From Wohlfahrtiimonas sp. G9077 (GTDB lineage Bacteria > Pseudomonadota > Gammaproteobacteria > Cardiobacteriales > Wohlfahrtiimonadaceae), in NCBI RefSeq assembly GCF_002252155.1, contig NZ_NEFD01000008.1, positions 1 to 64,000 on the forward strand: DNA of 64,000 bases, written 5' to 3'. Below are positions 54,201 through 62,939 of this stretch, piece after piece. The notes beneath the pieces were generated by a model that saw only the letters and a program-made list of their open reading frames with translations, was not told the DNA's origin and searched no databases. Position 1 is the first letter of the stretch. Each line of letters opens with the position of its first letter. Position numbers and translations under genes: made by a program.

Positions 54201-54680
54201 CTAATAAGCCACACAGTGATATAAGATATTTTCATTCATTGCCAAGGTTTTAAATAGTGATGTCGCCAACTCTAAGCGCACATGGTAGGCAATGGTGTGA
54301 TCTTTTGCTTGTATGAACTGCTCAATGGCAGATTGCATAAAGGGGATGATGGCTGCCATCACAACGGGAGCAAGGCGATCTTGTGACTGTAATTCACCGA
54401 GTGCCCATAAGGTATTGGCATATTTTTCATGGGTGGAGTTTGGACAATCAAAAAAGTTACGCAACCATGCGGTGGCAAGATGTTTAACCATGGATTCAGA
54501 TAATTCGGGGAAATACATACCGGCATGTGATTGCCAATCTAAATAAAAATCATTCGATAATCTTGGGATGATCTCATGCAGATTTGCGCTGATGAGATGC
54601 ATTTTATCCATGTCAAACTGCGACATTTCATTGAATACAACAAATTTCTCTACATTTTTACTGATTTCTGCATTGATCAT
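54201..54680 (-). CDS. Protoglobin-like protein lacking the proximal histidine
   Basis: The 159-aa single-domain protein is a paralogue of the one at 54898-55377, with identical length. MSQFDMDKMHLISANLHEI then LSNDFY matches the start of globin-coupled-sensor domains, where the Tyr after Phe is distal. At the F-helix the pattern reads LGELQSQDRLAP: Gln98 occupies the place of the heme-binding His. Heme binding may be lost or altered. There is no output domain. It has a strong GAGGG ribosome-binding site and a Fur-like site upstream. The family call is by alignment from memory with HemAT. Confidence 0.7.
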   Translation of the reverse strand: MINAEISKNVEKFVVFNEMSQFDMDKMHLISANLHEIIPRLSNDFYLDWQSHAGMYFPELSESMVKHLATAWLRNFFDCPNSTHEKYANTLWALGELQSQDRLAPVVMAAIIPFMQSAIEQFIQAKDHTIAYHVRLELATSLFKTLAMNENILYHCVAY

Positions 54681-54773
54681 AAATAACCCTCAATAATATT
54701 TTTTAATTTATATTTGAAATATTTGGCTGATAAATAGATATATCAGATAAAAAATGAATCTCAGAATAAATTT

Positions 54774-54788
54774 TATTTATCATTATCA
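54774..54788. promoter_or_regulatory. Fur-like GATAAT repeats upstream of the first protoglobin-like gene
   Basis: Read on the minus strand, TGATAATGATAAATA consists of near-tandem GATAAT hexamers and matches 11 of 14 defined positions of the 7-1-7 Fur consensus, 94 bp before the gene start. Confidence 0.4.
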
Positions 54789-54850
54789 AAACATAGGAAA
54801 ACACGGGTGGTTATGGATGAAAAAGTCTTATAATCTAAGAATGAGGCATT

Positions 54851-54874
54851 AAAAAAACTCGCCGAAGCGAGTTT
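54851..54874 (-). terminator. Terminator after the second protoglobin-like gene
   Basis: AAACTCGC and GCGAGTTT form an 8-bp stem with a 4-nt loop. The A7 run gives T7 on the minus strand. Confidence 0.87.
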
Positions 54875-54897
54875 GTAATCAAATGTTCACCATAAGA

Positions 54898-55377
54898 TTA
54901 TGCAACGCAATCGTATAAAATCGACTCATTCATCTCTAATGTTTTCAGTAAAGATGCCGCCAATTCCAATTTTAATGTGTATGGCAAGGCTGAATCATTT
55001 TGTACTAAGCATTGTTTCACTGTCTCTTTCATAAATGGAATCGCAGCGGCAAGCACAACGGGTGAAAGGCGATGTTCTGCATGTAATTCGCCCATGGTCC
55101 ATAATGCTTCTGTGTATTTTTGTGGGGCAGTCGTTGGGCAGCTCAATACGCTTTTGATCCATGTGTTAAAGATCACTTCTACAGCCGTTTGAGAGAGCTC
55201 AGGGAAATTCATGCCCAAAGAAGGCGCCCATGCAGAGCGATAAAAATCTTCTGTTAATCCCGGAATCACATTTTGTAAATGTGCATTGATTAAATGCATT
55301 TTATCAATGTCATTTTGTGATAATTCATTTAAAACAGCCAATTCGTTGATGTGTTTCTTAACTTCTGTACAAATCAT
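54898..55377 (-). CDS. Single-domain protoglobin-like heme protein
   Basis: The 159-aa protein follows the globin-coupled sensor pattern: LSQNDIDKMHLINAHLQNVI, then LTEDFY (distal Tyr46), and the F-helix MGELHAEHRLSP with His99 where HemAT has its proximal histidine (IHLRIGL). It ends without methyl-accepting, cyclase or other output domain. I start at 55377 because its paralogue then has exactly the same length; an ATG at 55395 is possible. A role in O2 or NO sensing or storage is inference. Confidence 0.72.
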   Translation of the reverse strand: MICTEVKKHINELAVLNELSQNDIDKMHLINAHLQNVIPGLTEDFYRSAWAPSLGMNFPELSQTAVEVIFNTWIKSVLSCPTTAPQKYTEALWTMGELHAEHRLSPVVLAAAIPFMKETVKQCLVQNDSALPYTLKLELAASLLKTLEMNESILYDCVA

Positions 55378-55689
55378 GATCGCTTCTGCCTTCATTTAAG
55401 TGGATTGTATGAGTGATTATCAAGGCGAGATTAGAATGAATGGACCCTGATGAATCTCTTGTTTCAAACATTGAGCATGCTCAATATCTATACGATATGG
55501 GCTATTGTAATACAAAAAATAAATATTACTAGTTTTGTTATTAAATATTTTTATTATTTTAGAAGTGTAAGTTTTAGAGGTTGTATTAACTCTTTGATCA
55601 ATATAAATATGATCTATGTCAAAAAAATGAGTGTTCTCGATTTTTTGAATGTAAAGAACGCATCGCCTTGAATGCGTCAGGGCAACCCT
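55378..55689. other. AT-rich intergenic region with palindrome
   Basis: This 312-bp region lies between the protoglobin-like gene and pnuC. It contains a perfect 16-bp palindrome (55470-55485) and, at its right end, an ACGCAT/ATGCGT hairpin (about 55659-55677) that may terminate pnuC transcripts. A plus-strand frame at 55450-55671 is too poor in composition and initiation signals to call. Confidence 0.6.
55470..55485. promoter_or_regulatory. Perfect 16-bp palindrome upstream of the protoglobin-like gene
   Basis: ATTGAGCATGCTCAAT is a perfect palindrome 93 bp before the start at 55377 and is a candidate dimeric regulator site. The regulator is unknown. Confidence 0.45.
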
Positions 55690-56304
55690 TTAGGCCGGTT
55701 GATTGCGTTGAGCAAGTTGCACCCAGCGACGAAAGCCAAAAATGGAGGCAACGAAATAGATGAAAAAGAGGAAGCTTGAGGCGTATTCCATTTGTCCATA
55801 GAGAATCACACAGGTGAATAAATTTGCCGGAATGAGTAAACACCATTGTTCTGCCCAGCGTTTAGCCGCCATCCAGATGGCCACCACGCTCAAAGCGGTG
55901 GCAATGGTATCTCCCATGATCATTTCCATGGTATTGTCCGTCAGGAGCTTTAAAAGCAGGAAGATCGCGACCGATGCCACCAGAAAGAGGCGCGCAATCA
56001 CAGCGCTGTATTGATGGGGCATGCGCATGATGGGCACCACTTTTTTACGCCGTGTCACTTTATGCCATTCGCGCCAACCATTGATGGAGGCAAAAAAGAA
56101 ATAGACATAAATGAGGCTCATCGCGTACATTTTGCTCTCCATGAAAATGTAAATGTACAGCACGGCCATAATGAGGCTGACAATCCACATGCTTTTTTGA
56201 GCATTGAATTCAAGGTAGAGATAAATCAGGCCAATGACCATGCCAATGACGTCAAAGGTGTGTGTGGCAAGATAGTTGAGGATGGCATCCATAGTGATAT
56301 CCAT
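55690..56304 (-). CDS. pnuC: Nicotinamide riboside transporter PnuC
   Basis: The 204-aa membrane protein has about seven spans. The N-terminal FDVIGMVIGLIYLYLEF, the Trp-rich INGWREWHK, and WCLLIPANLFTCVILY near the end match PnuC, which takes up nicotinamide riboside by facilitated diffusion. The NMN adenylyltransferase at 47487-48005 could act downstream after phosphorylation. ATG 56304 or 56292 (with GGAT before it) are both possible. It lies 4 bp after the gene at 56309. Confidence 0.9.
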   Translation of the reverse strand: MDITMDAILNYLATHTFDVIGMVIGLIYLYLEFNAQKSMWIVSLIMAVLYIYIFMESKMYAMSLIYVYFFFASINGWREWHKVTRRKKVVPIMRMPHQYSAVIARLFLVASVAIFLLLKLLTDNTMEMIMGDTIATALSVVAIWMAAKRWAEQWCLLIPANLFTCVILYGQMEYASSFLFFIYFVASIFGFRRWVQLAQRNQPA

Positions 56305-56308
56305 AAAT

Positions 56309-57052
56309 TTAAGGGGAACAGCCGCCCACTTTGCCCACCGTTAAGACAGCAGCAAAGCCAGAGAGCAATTGACGAATGGCTTGGATCGAACCTGTGATGA
56401 GCAATAATGCGCCGGGAATGAGGTTGCGAAGGGTATCAAATGGGTGCATCAATGCCCCAATGAAAACGCCAAGCACGGAGTAAATGAGCCCAAGCGCCAG
56501 TTCAACCAAATCAATGCCGATGCCTAAAATGGCATCTAAAATTTGTGTGGAACGACCTGAGCCGAGTAAAGAGAGTTGATAGAGGAGATAATTGAGCTCT
56601 TTTTGAGGATAGTTGACAAGGCTTGTCCAACCGGTCACTAAATGGGTGACAGCATCCCAGCGATATAAATTCAATTTACCGCGCCCATGATGATCATAAG
56701 TCACAAAATGAAAACCATTGGCCCAAGTGCCGATCATGTAACCGCGCTCTAAATTTTTGCTGCCAAAGAGCCTAAACATCGGACGCTGGTTTTTCCAAGG
56801 TTTACAGGAGGAGCGGTCTAAATAATCGTGTAGATGCGTGTTGATCCAAATGGTGTTGAGCTGATTGCCGCCGCCTTTAATGCGTTGGATGATGTGTTGC
56901 GACTCGCAGCTTGTATTGCGTTTGGTAATGATGAATTCCACTGGATGGCGCAACATGCAATAGCCTTTGCCCACGCTTTTTGGAATCGCATAGACATTAT
57001 TCGGGATGAAAAGATACCAGAAAAACCGAAGGAGTCGAGAGAGTGACTTCAT
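56309..57052 (-). CDS. Hypothetical protein with C-terminal membrane spans
   Basis: The 247-aa protein has a basic N-terminus (MKSLSRLLRFFWYLFIP), a Cys/His/Trp-containing middle (CESQHIIQ, INTHLHDYLD, GTWANGFHFVTYDHHGRG) and two hydrophobic stretches near the C-terminus (about 175-200 and 208-230). I do not recognise it. It directly precedes pnuC and is probably co-transcribed, so a link to pnuC function is conceivable but untested. Confidence 0.7.
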   Translation of the reverse strand: MKSLSRLLRFFWYLFIPNNVYAIPKSVGKGYCMLRHPVEFIITKRNTSCESQHIIQRIKGGGNQLNTIWINTHLHDYLDRSSCKPWKNQRPMFRLFGSKNLERGYMIGTWANGFHFVTYDHHGRGKLNLYRWDAVTHLVTGWTSLVNYPQKELNYLLYQLSLLGSGRSTQILDAILGIGIDLVELALGLIYSVLGVFIGALMHPFDTLRNLIPGALLLITGSIQAIRQLLSGFAAVLTVGKVGGCSP

Positions 57053-57100
57053 GAAAACCTAAATAGATGTACTGCAAAAGATCTATGTAGTATAGCGCAA

Positions 57101-57121
57101 AAGCGCCCTGATCGGGCGCTT
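57101..57121 (-). terminator. Terminator after the membrane protein gene at 57139
   Basis: AAGCGCCC and GGGCGCTT form an 8-bp stem; the minus strand continues with TTTTGC. Confidence 0.8.
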
Positions 57122-57138
57122 CGCTTAGGATTGATGCA

Positions 57139-57816
57139 TTATGGGGTTTTGATGAAGATCTTTTTAAAGAGCGCCGCATAACTTAATGTAAAGAGCGGAA
57201 TCGTCCAAATTAAGCCAATGCCTAAGGGAATGGCAGAAATCGATAGAATGATGCCAAGAATTAAATTTAAGAAGAAAAATTTAAACCAATGGCGCGTGAC
57301 GATTTTTCGGGAAGCTTCCATGATGTTCCAAAAGCCCGCATCCGGATGGATGATCAAAATCCAATAGGTGAGAGAATAGGCGGTGACTAAATAGATGCCG
57401 GGAATGATGAGCAGCATAAAACCAATTGTGGTGACAATGCCAGTCACGATCACCATTAAGCACAACGGCCAAAAGTAATGTCTAAAGGAGAGAAAATCTT
57501 GCCAAACATTCACGGTTTCACGATTAGAGAGTTTTAAGCTCACAATGATTAGGCCAAACCCCAATGTAAAGGCGATGAGCTCAATGGGAAAAATGGCAAT
57601 GGCCGCCGCTTGTTCAGAAATCCCTGAGAAAATGACACCGGCCAACACATACAAAAGAATGGTGGCCACCATAATGATGAGCCCGATTAAGAAAATGGGC
57701 AGTTTTGCACCTTTGACAGAGGCCCAGCCTTCACTGATGATCTCGCTGATGGAAAAATCATATGAGTAATCAATGGCTTCTTGCAAGGTGCGATAATGTG
57801 TTTGATCTGTACGCAT
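57139..57816 (-). CDS. Integral membrane protein of unknown function
   Basis: The 225-aa protein has a short soluble start (to about residue 35) and about five to six membrane spans. IIPGIYLVTAYSLTYWILI followed by FWNIMEASRKIVTRHWFKFF resembles the conserved core of small polytopic proteins sometimes labelled DUF975-like. A GGAG site precedes the ATG by 9 bp. It is monocistronic, with a terminator before the next gene. No function can be given. Confidence 0.75.
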   Translation of the reverse strand: MRTDQTHYRTLQEAIDYSYDFSISEIISEGWASVKGAKLPIFLIGLIIMVATILLYVLAGVIFSGISEQAAAIAIFPIELIAFTLGFGLIIVSLKLSNRETVNVWQDFLSFRHYFWPLCLMVIVTGIVTTIGFMLLIIPGIYLVTAYSLTYWILIIHPDAGFWNIMEASRKIVTRHWFKFFFLNLILGIILSISAIPLGIGLIWTIPLFTLSYAALFKKIFIKTP

Positions 57817-57901
57817 GTTTCAATCTCCGTTTGTTATTGTCAAGTTGATGGAAAGGAAATCAGGAAGCTTCAAATTTCTGATTGAATTGACCATTTTATG
57901 C

Positions 57902-57930
57902 TTTACAAAATTTCATGAAATTGCTAATAA
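57902..57930 (+). promoter_or_regulatory. Promoter of the BASS transporter, with palindromic spacer
   Basis: TTTACA (57902-57907) and TAATAA (57925-57930) are 17 bp apart. The spacer contains AATTTCATGAAATT (57909-57922), a perfect 14-bp palindrome and candidate operator. Confidence 0.55.
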
Positions 57931-58012
57931 TCGATGAGTGCCAACATCGCGATACATAGCACCTTTTCACTCATTTTATTGTTTTTATTCAATCATCATT
58001 GAAGGCTGTAGT

Positions 58013-58984
58013 ATGCGCGTTTTAAATTTATTGTCTACCTTTGTGGGTAAGACATTTGCAATCTGGACACTGTTGTTTGCGGTTTTAGGTTTTGTTTTTC
58101 CCGAAGTGTTTGTCTCCTTAAAAGGCATGATCACCTATTTATTGGGCATTATTATGTTTGGGATGGGGCTGACGCTCACGCCGCATGATTTTTCTGAAGT
58201 GGTGAAAAAGCCCCTTCAAGTATTATTAGGTGTCTGCGCGCAGTTCATTGTGATGCCACTGTTAGCGCTCGCATTGGTGAAAATTTTTAACATTGATCCT
58301 TTATTGGCGTTGGGCATTGTATTGGTGGGCTCATGTCCCGGCGGTACATCAAGCAATGTGATCACTTATTTATCAAAAGGGGATGTGGCGCTCAGCGTAA
58401 CGATCACGAGCATTTCAACATTATTGTCCCCAATCATGACCCCACTGTTAATCCAATTGTTGGCAGATAAAAGCATCGATGTGTCGTTTTATGCGATGAT
58501 GATGTCCATCGTGAATATGGTGATTGTTCCGATTGTGCTTGGCGTTATCGTGCGCATGGTGTTGCGCTCAAAAGTGCAATATGTGACGCCCGTATTGCCA
58601 CTGATTTCAGTCTTTGGCATTGTGATGATTGTATCAATTGTGGTGGGTTTAAATCAGGTGCGTTTAAAAGAAACGGGTATGCTATTAATCGGTTTAGTGA
58701 TCCTACATAATACATTTGGTTATGTGATTGGCTATATTGTTGCTAGAATGATGGGCTTAGGATTGGCGCAGCGTAAAGCGATTGCCATCGAAGTGGGTAT
58801 GCAAAACAGCGGCTTAGGTGCAAGTTTAGCAGTGAAACACTTCGATCCGATTGTGGCGGTACCGAGTGCAATTTTCAGCGTGTGGCATAATATCAGCGGA
58901 GCAATTTTGGCAAATATTTTTGCACGCATGGAAAATTCATCATCTGAGGAAAAAACCTTAAAAACGTCAGAAAAATTGGTATAA
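58013..58984 (+). CDS. Bile acid:sodium symporter (BASS) family transporter
   Basis: The 323-aa membrane protein has about nine to ten spans. GIIMFGMGLTLTPHDF, GSCPGGTSSNVITYLSKGDVALS and EVGMQNSGLGASLAVKHF are the core sodium and substrate site motifs of the BASS family. Bacterial members (PanS/YocS-like) carry keto acids such as ketopantoate as well as bile acids. I start at 58013 behind GAAGG; the frame's earlier ATG at 57938 lies in the leader. The substrate is unknown. Confidence 0.9.
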   Translation: MRVLNLLSTFVGKTFAIWTLLFAVLGFVFPEVFVSLKGMITYLLGIIMFGMGLTLTPHDFSEVVKKPLQVLLGVCAQFIVMPLLALALVKIFNIDPLLALGIVLVGSCPGGTSSNVITYLSKGDVALSVTITSISTLLSPIMTPLLIQLLADKSIDVSFYAMMMSIVNMVIVPIVLGVIVRMVLRSKVQYVTPVLPLISVFGIVMIVSIVVGLNQVRLKETGMLLIGLVILHNTFGYVIGYIVARMMGLGLAQRKAIAIEVGMQNSGLGASLAVKHFDPIVAVPSAIFSVWHNISGAILANIFARMENSSSEEKTLKTSEKLV

Positions 58985-59041
58985 TTGACAGAATTGACAT
59001 TTGATATGTGTTAAAAGCGTTGAGGAATCCTGTGTATATTC

Positions 59042-59070
59042 TTGACGCAAACCAATTTTTTTTATACAAT
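59042..59070 (+). promoter_or_regulatory. Promoter of rplU-rpmA
   Basis: TTGACG (59042-59047) and TACAAT (59065-59070) are 17 bp apart, giving a leader of about 93 nt before rplU. This leader could carry an autoregulatory L21 site, but none is obvious. Confidence 0.75.
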
Positions 59071-59169
59071 CACGTCCTTTTTATGGGCTGTTATTTCTGT
59101 TGTCAATTGTAGATATCAGTGAGATAGCAAAAAGAATTCAGATTCACTCAACTATTTGGAGCATTACAA

Positions 59170-59484
59170 ATGTATGCTGTAATCAAAACAGGCGGTAAAC
59201 AATACCGTGTTGCGGAAGGTCAAATCCTTCGCGTAGAAAAAATTGAAGGCGCTGCTGAAGGTTCTAATGTAGAATTTGCAGAAGTATTGTTAGTAGGTAA
59301 AGAAGGCGAAACAACTGTAGGTACTCCTGTTGTTGCAGGCGCTAAAGTAACGGCTGAAGTTGTTAAACAAGGTCGCGGACGCAAAATCGAAATTATCAAA
59401 TTCCGTCGTCGTAAGCACTCTCGTAAACACCAAGGTCATCGTCAACACTTTACTGAAATTAAAATTTCTAGCATCTCTGCATAA
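59170..59484 (+). CDS. rplU: 50S ribosomal protein L21
   Basis: The 104-aa protein starts [18 protein letters not shown] and ends with the basic [21 protein letters not shown] region, both typical of L21, which binds 23S rRNA. Codon use is strongly biased as in other ribosomal genes. rpmA follows after 36 bp. Confidence 0.98.
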   Translation: MYAVIKTGGKQYRVAEGQILRVEKIEGAAEGSNVEFAEVLLVGKEGETTVGTPVVAGAKVTAEVVKQGRGRKIEIIKFRRRKHSRKHQGHRQHFTEIKISSISA

Positions 59485-59520
59485 TTGCGAGATTCCTAGA
59501 CGTATTAAGAGGATTTAAAC

Positions 59521-59781
59521 ATGGCACAGAAGAAAGGCGTCGGCTCGAGCCGTAACGGTCGCGATTCCGAAAGTAAACGCTTAGGGGTTAAGCGTTTTGG
59601 CGGTGAATTAGTACCAGCAGGTTCTATCATCGTTCGTCAACGTGGTACACGTTTCCACGCGGGCAGCAATGTAGGTTTAGGTAAAGACCACACTTTATTT
59701 GCTAAAGTAGATGGTCACGTTGTTTTTGAAGTTAAAGGACAACACAACCGTAAATTTGTAAGCATTCAACCAGTTGCTTAA
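59521..59781 (+). CDS. rpmA: 50S ribosomal protein L27
   Basis: The 86-aa protein has the short [22 protein letters not shown]-terminus that reaches the peptidyl transferase centre, then [10 protein letters not shown] and GKDHTLFA. There is no cleavable N-terminal extension of the Firmicutes type. It is co-transcribed with rplU. Confidence 0.98.
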   Translation: MAQKKGVGSSRNGRDSESKRLGVKRFGGELVPAGSIIVRQRGTRFHAGSNVGLGKDHTLFAKVDGHVVFEVKGQHNRKFVSIQPVA

Positions 59782-59792
59782 TCAACCGTTGA

Positions 59793-60926
<1,134 letters not shown>

Positions 60927-60950
60927 TGGGATATCAGTCCTAAATAGCAA

Positions 60951-60972
60951 AAAGCCCGCATGCGGGCTTTTT
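60951..60972. terminator. Bidirectional terminator after obgE
   Basis: AAAGCCCGCATGCGGGCTTT is a perfect 20-bp palindrome with T-runs on both sides. It also serves the converging gene at 60988. Confidence 0.88.
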
Positions 60973-60987
60973 ATTGTCTGATGATTT

Positions 60988-61425
60988 TTATGGTTTGAGG
61001 CAATTGTACGTCACCACATAACTTTCGCGCACTTTTGGCGTAATGATGGTGAGTAAGCCTTCACCCAGTTGATTGATCTCAAGGGCAAGGATGATCTTTT
61101 GAGCAGGATCATTCCAGAGCATCAAGTTTGGATTGTCAAAGCGCTTGCTGCTTGTGTCTTGTGTCAATGTGGTGATGCGTTGATCAAAATGGATCATTAC
61201 ATGATCAAAATTTTTGCCAATGCTGCGCACTAACGTATCAGGATAAGCGGATTCTGTATTGCTATTGATGGAGCAATAAGAAGGCACGCCGTTAGCATGT
61301 GCGGTATATGCTTGCTCGCTCACAGCATTTAAAACATTTGGCAAGGATTGAAGCGGTTGCCCATTGGCAAATGAGGCACAGGTTGCAAGGGCAATGAGAG
61401 TGGTTACGGCAAGTGATTTTTTCAT
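60988..61425 (-). CDS. Hypothetical secreted protein
   Basis: The 145-aa precursor has a Sec signal (MKKSLAVTTLIALATCASFA, cleavage about residue 20). The mature part has two cysteines (about 51 and 142) that could form a disulfide in the periplasm. I do not recognise the family. It is monocistronic, between the obgE terminator and the divergent permease gene. Confidence 0.72.
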   Translation of the reverse strand: MKKSLAVTTLIALATCASFANGQPLQSLPNVLNAVSEQAYTAHANGVPSYCSINSNTESAYPDTLVRSIGKNFDHVMIHFDQRITTLTQDTSSKRFDNPNLMLWNDPAQKIILALEINQLGEGLLTIITPKVRESYVVTYNCLKP

Positions 61426-61479
61426 AAAGCCATCCTTATCATTCTTGAATCATTGTGGTTGTTTGATTTTATCATATCA

Positions 61480-61501
61480 GATTTGTGTCTGATTTGAGTC
61501 T
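61480..61501 (+). repeat. Tandem 11-bp repeat upstream of the permease
   Basis: GATTTGTGTCT (61480-61490) is followed immediately by GATTTGAGTCT (61491-61501), 10 of 11 bases identical. It lies 64 bp before the permease start and may be a regulator site, with repeats one helical turn apart. Confidence 0.45.
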
Positions 61502-61564
61502 GCTCACTTTGTTATTGCTTTGAATTGTCTTATCATGAGTTTTTATCACGATTAAAAACAACAC

Positions 61565-62920
61565 ATGGAAAATCAGCAAACGCTTAAGCGTAGCCTAAAA
61601 AATAGGCACATTCAAATGATTGCCCTTGGTGGCTGTATTGGCACAGGGCTTTTTTATGGCACCGCAGAATCCATCCCTTTGGCAGGTCCTGGGTTGATTT
61701 TAGGGTATTTACTTGGCGGCTTTGTGATCTATATGATCATTCGCATGCTTGGGGAAATGGCGACACAAGAGCCAGTTTCAGGCGCATTTAGCCACTTTGC
61801 CAATAAATATTGTGGGCAATATGCAGGCTTTTTGGCCGGTTGGAACTATTGGCTGTTATACATTTTAGTGAGCATGGCAGAGTTGTCCGCCATTGGGCGC
61901 TATATTTATACATGGTTTCCGGATTTTCCCATTTGGCTGACGGTGCTGAGCACCATTGTCATCATCACTGCCATTAATCTGGCGAGCGTTAAATTCTTTG
62001 GTGAAACGGAATTTTGGCTCGCGCTCATTAAAGTTTTGGCTGTGGTGGGGATGATTGTGTTTGGTCTGTATTTAGTGGCCAAGGGCTTTGTGTCGGAGCA
62101 ATCTAACGTTAAAATTTCGAATCTTTGGGAATTTGGTATTTTCCCGAATGGCGCTTGGGGCGTTTGGGTGTCTCTTGTGATCGTCATGTTCTCCTTTGGG
62201 GGGACAGAGATGATTGCCATTGCCGCCGCGGAAACTGACAATCCACAAAAAACGATTCCGCAAGCCATCAAACAAGTGATGTGGCGCATTCTGATTTTCT
62301 ATATTGGATCCATCATCATCATGTTGGTGTTGGTGCCATGGCACGACATTAAGCAAGGCATCAGCCCATTTGTGTTGGTGTTTGATCAGCTCGGTTTACC
62401 AAATGTGGCAGGCATTTTAAACTTCATCATTTTAACGGCGGCGATCTCTGTCTATAACAGTGGCATTTACAGCAATGGTCGCATGTTGTTTGGTTTAGCC
62501 GAGCAAGGGCATGCTCCAAAAGTATTCATGAAATTAAGCCACAATCATGTACCATACGCAGCGATTGCATTTTCCTCTGCAGTGACGCTCATTGCGGTGG
62601 TCATCAATCTATTGGTACCAAATGGTGCATTTATGATTGTGATGTCTGTTGCCATTGCCGCAGCGGTCATCACTTGGGGGCTCATTGTGATCATGCACAT
62701 GCGTTTTCGCCGTGCCCATCAAGCGGATCAATTGACATTTAAAACACCATTTTTCCCGTATGTGAACTACTTTTGTTTAATCTTCCTTGTGGTGGTGATT
62801 GGCGCAATGACGCAGCTTGATAGCTTCCGTCCTGCGGTGTATGTGATGCCTGTTTGGCTCATCCTCACGTATCTTGGATTTCGTTTAAAACAGAAGATGG
62901 ATCGAAAACATTTAAAGTAA
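61565..62920 (+). CDS. Amino acid permease, APC superfamily
   Basis: The 451-aa protein has twelve predicted spans. LKRSLKNRHIQMIALGGCIG followed by TGLFYGTAESI is the N-terminal motif of the amino acid transporter (AAT) family with PheP, AroP and GabP. FGGTEMIAIAAAETDNPQKTIP is the conserved loop between spans six and eight. It should import an amino acid with protons. The specificity is unclear. Confidence 0.92.
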   Translation: MENQQTLKRSLKNRHIQMIALGGCIGTGLFYGTAESIPLAGPGLILGYLLGGFVIYMIIRMLGEMATQEPVSGAFSHFANKYCGQYAGFLAGWNYWLLYILVSMAELSAIGRYIYTWFPDFPIWLTVLSTIVIITAINLASVKFFGETEFWLALIKVLAVVGMIVFGLYLVAKGFVSEQSNVKISNLWEFGIFPNGAWGVWVSLVIVMFSFGGTEMIAIAAAETDNPQKTIPQAIKQVMWRILIFYIGSIIIMLVLVPWHDIKQGISPFVLVFDQLGLPNVAGILNFIILTAAISVYNSGIYSNGRMLFGLAEQGHAPKVFMKLSHNHVPYAAIAFSSAVTLIAVVINLLVPNGAFMIVMSVAIAAAVITWGLIVIMHMRFRRAHQADQLTFKTPFFPYVNYFCLIFLVVVIGAMTQLDSFRPAVYVMPVWLILTYLGFRLKQKMDRKHLK

Positions 62921-62939
62921 CTTTGTAGACTGACAAATC

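Noticed and set aside
55450-55671. Plus-strand frame of 73 codons in the gap before pnuC
   Set aside because: It is very AT-rich with frequent Ile, Tyr and Phe from low-complexity sequence, has no ribosome-binding site, and runs across the palindrome.
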